10,064 nt of DNA, taken from contig QUTJ01031150.1 of the NCBI GenBank assembly GCA_003573635.1, positions 1-10,064 of the forward strand, in the 5' to 3' direction. Origin of the DNA: Goniomonas avonlea (taxonomy: Eukaryota; Cryptophyceae; Goniomonadida; Goniomonadaceae). The notes below the pieces were generated by a model, which worked only from the letters and a program-made list of their open reading frames with translations, searched no databases and was not told the origin of the DNA. Positions 7,235-10,064 of this stretch are shown here, in pieces. Within the stretch, counting starts at the first letter, position 1. Every line of letters begins with the position of its first letter. The position numbers and the translations under genes are program-made.

Positions 7235-8154
7235 TTATTTCTTATCAGAGATATGACCGTCAGCAATTTCACCTGCATGCCGCGCTTTGGACAGGAAGAT
7301 CGCGTCAGTAAGCGGACGAAGGCGTGTCCGCACATCCCAGACCACCTGTGCGGCATAAAAATAAGGTTGGGAAGACAGGCTCTTACCATCAAATTCTCAT
7401 TTGGCTCGCCAAAGGCCCCTGGTGGAGGTTCGACAAACCCAAACTTTTCATACATCTGTGCTCCTACAGAATTTTTCTGGCCACCTGCCAATTGCAACAG
7501 GGCTGCGGACTTGCCTTCAACAACCACTTCAAACGCCAGAGCTGAAGCCAGCAAAGTTTTCCCAATTCCCCGACCTCTAAGTTGGCGGTTTGTACAAAGC
7601 AGTTCGATCTTTGTCCATGAATTGTAACCCGGTCCTGAAACACTACGGTGAATGGCATATGGTACTGCTGCTTGATCAAGCTGGGCCTTAACGAGATGTG
7701 ATTTAGAAATACCCTGTTCCAAGGAAAGCTTTTGGAATTCTTCTGTAATGGCGAGGGGTGGTCTCAGAAGCCACCTGCGCATCTCCTGTTCCGGAACAGA
7801 GCGAAAGAAGACAAGTCCGGCAAGCGCTCCTGTGGTCGCATCAGAGCAAGTTAGAAGTTTGAGGTCGCCATCGTATAAATCCTCAATGAATGCTTCGAAG
7901 AGCAGCGCTTCAAGCCCTTCAATTGTCCGTTCCGGGATGGGAACCAGCCTCTGAGCAGACTCTGGGGTCTCAAGGCGAAGCACCATGCTTACCCCGCCAA
8001 GACAAGTAGTGACAGCACGCCCAGTAGCAACAAGCTCCGCGCCAGAATCTCGAGCTTGATCATCCAGCTGCACTGCAACTGGGGGAAGACTGTCGCCGGG
8101 GTCTGGGGGCTGGGAACCGGACATTACGAAACGACTAGCAAAGTGCACAACCAT
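7235..8154 (-). CDS. GNAT-family N-acetyltransferase domain protein, 2 exons
   Basis: Exons 8154-7387 and 7345-7235 flank a 41-nt intron (donor GTAAGA, acceptor CCGCACAG) and encode 292 residues ending in TAA. The C-terminal half carries the GNAT acetyl-CoA fold: strand then the pyrophosphate-binding motif A at 185-200 with R193-G-R-G196-I-G198, matching Q/R-x-x-G-x-G/A, followed by helix KTLLASALAF, and motif B with YEKFGF at 235-240. Splicing yields the final strand ENLMVVWDV; without splicing that strand is lost. Residues 60-130 (a helix with LLFEAFIEDLY, then LAGLVFFRS) look like the N-terminal GNAT motifs C/D but are diverged. By family it transfers an acetyl group from acetyl-CoA to an amine on a small molecule or protein; the substrate is unknown. 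The start may be 8154 or the ATG at 8124, since nothing conserved precedes residue 60. Confidence 0.85.
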
Positions 8155-8280
8155 CTAATAATTATCTACAAATTCTCCAACATATCAAATCTACTTCTCT
8201 AAAACCTCGATACTGGTGTGGAGCGGGAGACGCAGTTCCAAAAAGTTCAAGGACAGCGGCCAGCTCGCCGCTGAGCAGCG
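8155..8280. promoter_or_regulatory. Compact divergent promoter region, GNAT / RA-ankyrin gene
   Basis: Only 126 bp separate the two start codons. The GNAT-proximal part is AT-rich (TAATAATTATC at 8157-8167 and ACAAATTCTCCAACATATC at 8168-8186), in contrast with the GC-richer part next to the ankyrin gene. No standard core element is identifiable. Confidence 0.45.
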
Positions 8281-10058
8281 ATGTCTCGCCTGTTCGTGCG
8301 AGTCTATGATGAAAACGACCGAGCGTTCTCGGTGTGTACTATTTCTGATCCTGGGCATGATTGACCCTGAGCAGGTCCCGGTGGTCTATGAAGTCGATAC
8401 CACACTGCAAGATGTTTGTGACATGGTGGCAAAGTTCATGAGAAAAAGGGATGGAACATACACGGTATTTCAACTGGACAAAGGTATGTTTTGGCCAGAT
8501 CAAAAACAGCGTCACAGCTTGCGCAGGGTCGGAGAAAAGGTCTGTGCTCGAGAAACGACTGCTAGTGTCTGAGGTCATTCACCTGTGGCGAGATCGAGAT
8601 GTCCTTATTGAAGTATGTTCGAACGTTCTCATGAACCAGCACTTTGACAGTGGCTGTTGCAGGTCCGAGTTACTGGGAATCAGATGACAAAGCCGGAGAT
8701 TCTGGAGCCAAAAGCCTGCATGGACAAGTGCGTGCAAATATTGTGCAATCTTCAAACTGATATCTGCGACAGAGGGCTGGCAGTGGACTTTCGAGCTGCT
8801 ATTAAGCAAGGCAACTTGAGGAAAGTTCGTCAGTTGCTGATTGACCCCCTATCTGGACGGAGATATGATCCCAATCCTCGCGATGCGGTGCGTGAGTGAG
8901 TTGATCCAGAAGTTGCAACGAAGCGGATCAGCGTGATCAAACGGAGTATTGATTATGCAAGTAGACAGAAAGTGTGTTCGATGACTTGCTGTGTGCGAGC
9001 TTTTACGACTCGAACATTGACCACGCATCAGGTTGCAGTATCTAAACCTGTCTGAAACAGAACTTGGCCACCCCGCTAATGTTGGCTGCCGGGCTGGGGC
9101 TGGAGTCAATTGTGGAATGCTTGCTTTCGGTAACGTATCTGTTTCTCAGTCGTCGCTGGTTTCCTGCCGCCTCTGAACAGAAACCCCTTTTGAAGGTCAC
9201 TCATACTGCTGTCGGAACAGACCAAAGGCATCAGTGTCAATGCCGAGGACGGCTCGGGACGAACAGCTCTCATGGAGGCAACGGCAGGCTGCCACCTGCC
9301 GATTATGCGGGCCTTGCTTGATGCGGGAGCTGCTGTCAATCAACAGCGCATTGGGGTGGGTTCTGGTGCTCGTGAATGATCCGAATGTGCTCAATGCCAT
9401 CCTCGAAGCTTCACTCAATGGCCCAGCATGCCTATCTCTTGCGATGACCCCGAAGGACATTGTGCGAGCAACTCCCGCAGCATCCACGCTTGAAGCGAGA
9501 GATATTAACGGTCCATGCCTCATTCCACAAAACTCCCAAGCACGCAGCCAGTTTACAAGTGCCACCAGGGGGGTCCTTCCGCTCTGTTGGTTGCTGCAGA
9601 GCATGGGCACATGAAAGCCATCGCACTTCTCCTCCAAAAGGGAGCGCTACCCAACGCTCGCAGCAAGGTGATTTCTCCCCACATCGTGATCGAAACGCAT
9701 GCAACAGAGGACGCGAAGACAATGTTGACTGAAGTGAGCGAGGTGTGAGCGCAAGTCCGTGCAGGGTTACAAGGCTGCACCACTCGCGCTAACAAACATC
9801 GCGGTACCATCTCCGTCCTCATGAGTCACGAGCAGCCATCCACAGGCTAACGGCACACTAACAGCACGGCTGGACTCCTCTCATGTCCTCGAGCGCTAAC
9901 GGCACACTAACAGCATGGCTGGACTCCTCTCATGTCCTCGAGCGCTAACGGCACACTAACAGCATGGCTGGACTCCTCTCATGTACTCGAGCGCACGTGG
10001 CCAACTCGAAGCGGCAGAGTTGCTGTGGGCCAACGGGGCGACAGTGCAACAGCACCAG
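8281..10058 (+). CDS. RA/ubiquitin-like domain plus ankyrin-repeat protein, 8 exons visible, 3'-partial
   Basis: Exons 8281-8331, 8375-8483, 8527-8612, 8663-8887, 9061-9129, 9221-9355, 9569-9667 and 9963-10058 (introns 43, 43, 50, 173, 91, 213 and 295 nt) give 290 codons in frame, continuing outside the window; a GTTCGA donor may follow 10058. Residues 1-85 form a beta-grasp pattern: RLFVRVYDEN, VVYEVDTTLQDVCDMVAKF, TYTVFQLDKG, EKRLLVSEV, and WRDRDVLIEVRV. This resembles Ras-association domains of the Grb7/RIAM type. Five ankyrin repeats follow from about residue 121, with hallmarks ATPLMLAAGLG, GRTALMEATAG, PSALLVAAEHGHMKAIALLL and GWTPLMYSSARGQLEAAELL. The inferred role is a scaffold or effector that may bind a small GTPase; no catalytic domain is visible. 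Start 8281 is chosen because exon 1 supplies the first beta strand. The RA assignment is tentative; the ankyrin assignment is firm. Confidence 0.85.
9668..9962 (+). other. 295-nt intron 7 of the RA-ankyrin gene
   Basis: Exon 7 ends in NARSK and exon 8 opens with HGWTPL, a seamless ankyrin repeat boundary, so the 295 bp between them are intronic. The first 178 bp are unique. The rest is the 49-bp array. An alternative small exon starting after TCCGTGCAG at 9759 (GYKAAPLALTN) reaches TGA after 19 codons and would truncate the protein, so it is not included. Confidence 0.75.
9846..9994. repeat. 49-bp minisatellite spanning the 3' splice site of the eighth ankyrin exon
   Basis: Units start at 9865, 9914 and 9963 (period 49), each beginning CAYGGCTGGACTCCTCTCAT. 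Each is preceded by GCTAACGGCACACTAACAG, which contains a branch-site-like CTAAC and an acceptor CAG. The third unit runs into unique sequence after 9994. The copy at 9963 encodes the ankyrin hallmark GWTPLMYS in frame with the previous exon. Using 9914 or 9865 shifts the frame by one or two bases, and reading from 9865 reaches TAA at the end of the second copy. Confidence 0.93.
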
Positions 10059-10064
10059 GTTCGA

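Noticed and set aside
8216-8572. An upstream ATG at 8216 in frame with exon 2 of the RA-ankyrin gene
   Set aside because: It requires retaining the 43-nt first intron and loses the RLFVRVYDEN strand supplied by exon 1 at 8281-8331.
9759-9825. Possible small exon GYKAAPLALTN in the ankyrin gene
   Set aside because: It stops at TGA and would interrupt a clean ankyrin junction NARSK to HGWTPL.

Overview
The window reads as nuclear DNA from a microbial eukaryote (a protist or alga). Six protein-coding genes are recognisable. All of them are split by GT-AG introns, most only 41-93 nt long. Joining exons at these splice sites gives uninterrupted protein families in correct phase, whereas single open frames mostly do not. 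The lineage cannot be fixed from the sequence. Standard stop codons are used (TAA, TAG and TGA are all excluded from the exons), and there are no operons, prokaryotic signals, tRNA, rRNA or mobile-element genes that I can support.

Layout, left to right: (1) 1-4054, minus strand: the 5' 16 exons of a WDR75/UTP17 (yeast Nan1) homologue, an SSU-processome WD40 protein; the 3' end lies beyond base 1. (2) 4201-4762, plus: organellar, probably mitochondrial, ribosomal protein bL28, 2 exons. (3) 5100-5891, minus: NADPH-dependent FMN reductase-like flavoprotein, 4 exons. (4) 6171-6782, plus: calmodulin-like EF-hand protein, 4 exons, with a degenerate third EF-hand. (5) 7235-8154, minus: GNAT-family acetyltransferase, 2 exons. 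(6) 8281-10058 and beyond, plus: a protein with an N-terminal Ras-association/ubiquitin-like domain followed by ankyrin repeats, 8 exons visible, 3' end outside the window.

Genes strictly alternate strand (-,+,-,+,-,+), giving three head-to-head pairs separated by only 126-279 bp (probable shared promoters) and two tail-to-tail junctions of 337 and 452 bp that hold simple or tandem repeats. The first pair joins a cytosolic ribosome-assembly factor to an organellar ribosomal protein.

The most unusual signal is in the introns. The 3' half of WDR75, and one intron of the ankyrin gene, are swollen by minisatellites. In three introns the tandem unit (48-49 bp, about the length of a normal intron here) spans the 3' splice site itself, so the acceptor and the first 11-32 bases of the following exon are present in two or three copies. 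The upstream acceptors lead to in-frame stops or frameshifts, so they look like built-in decoy or poison splice sites. About 40 percent of the donors that I could place also follow an unusual GTRCG pattern.
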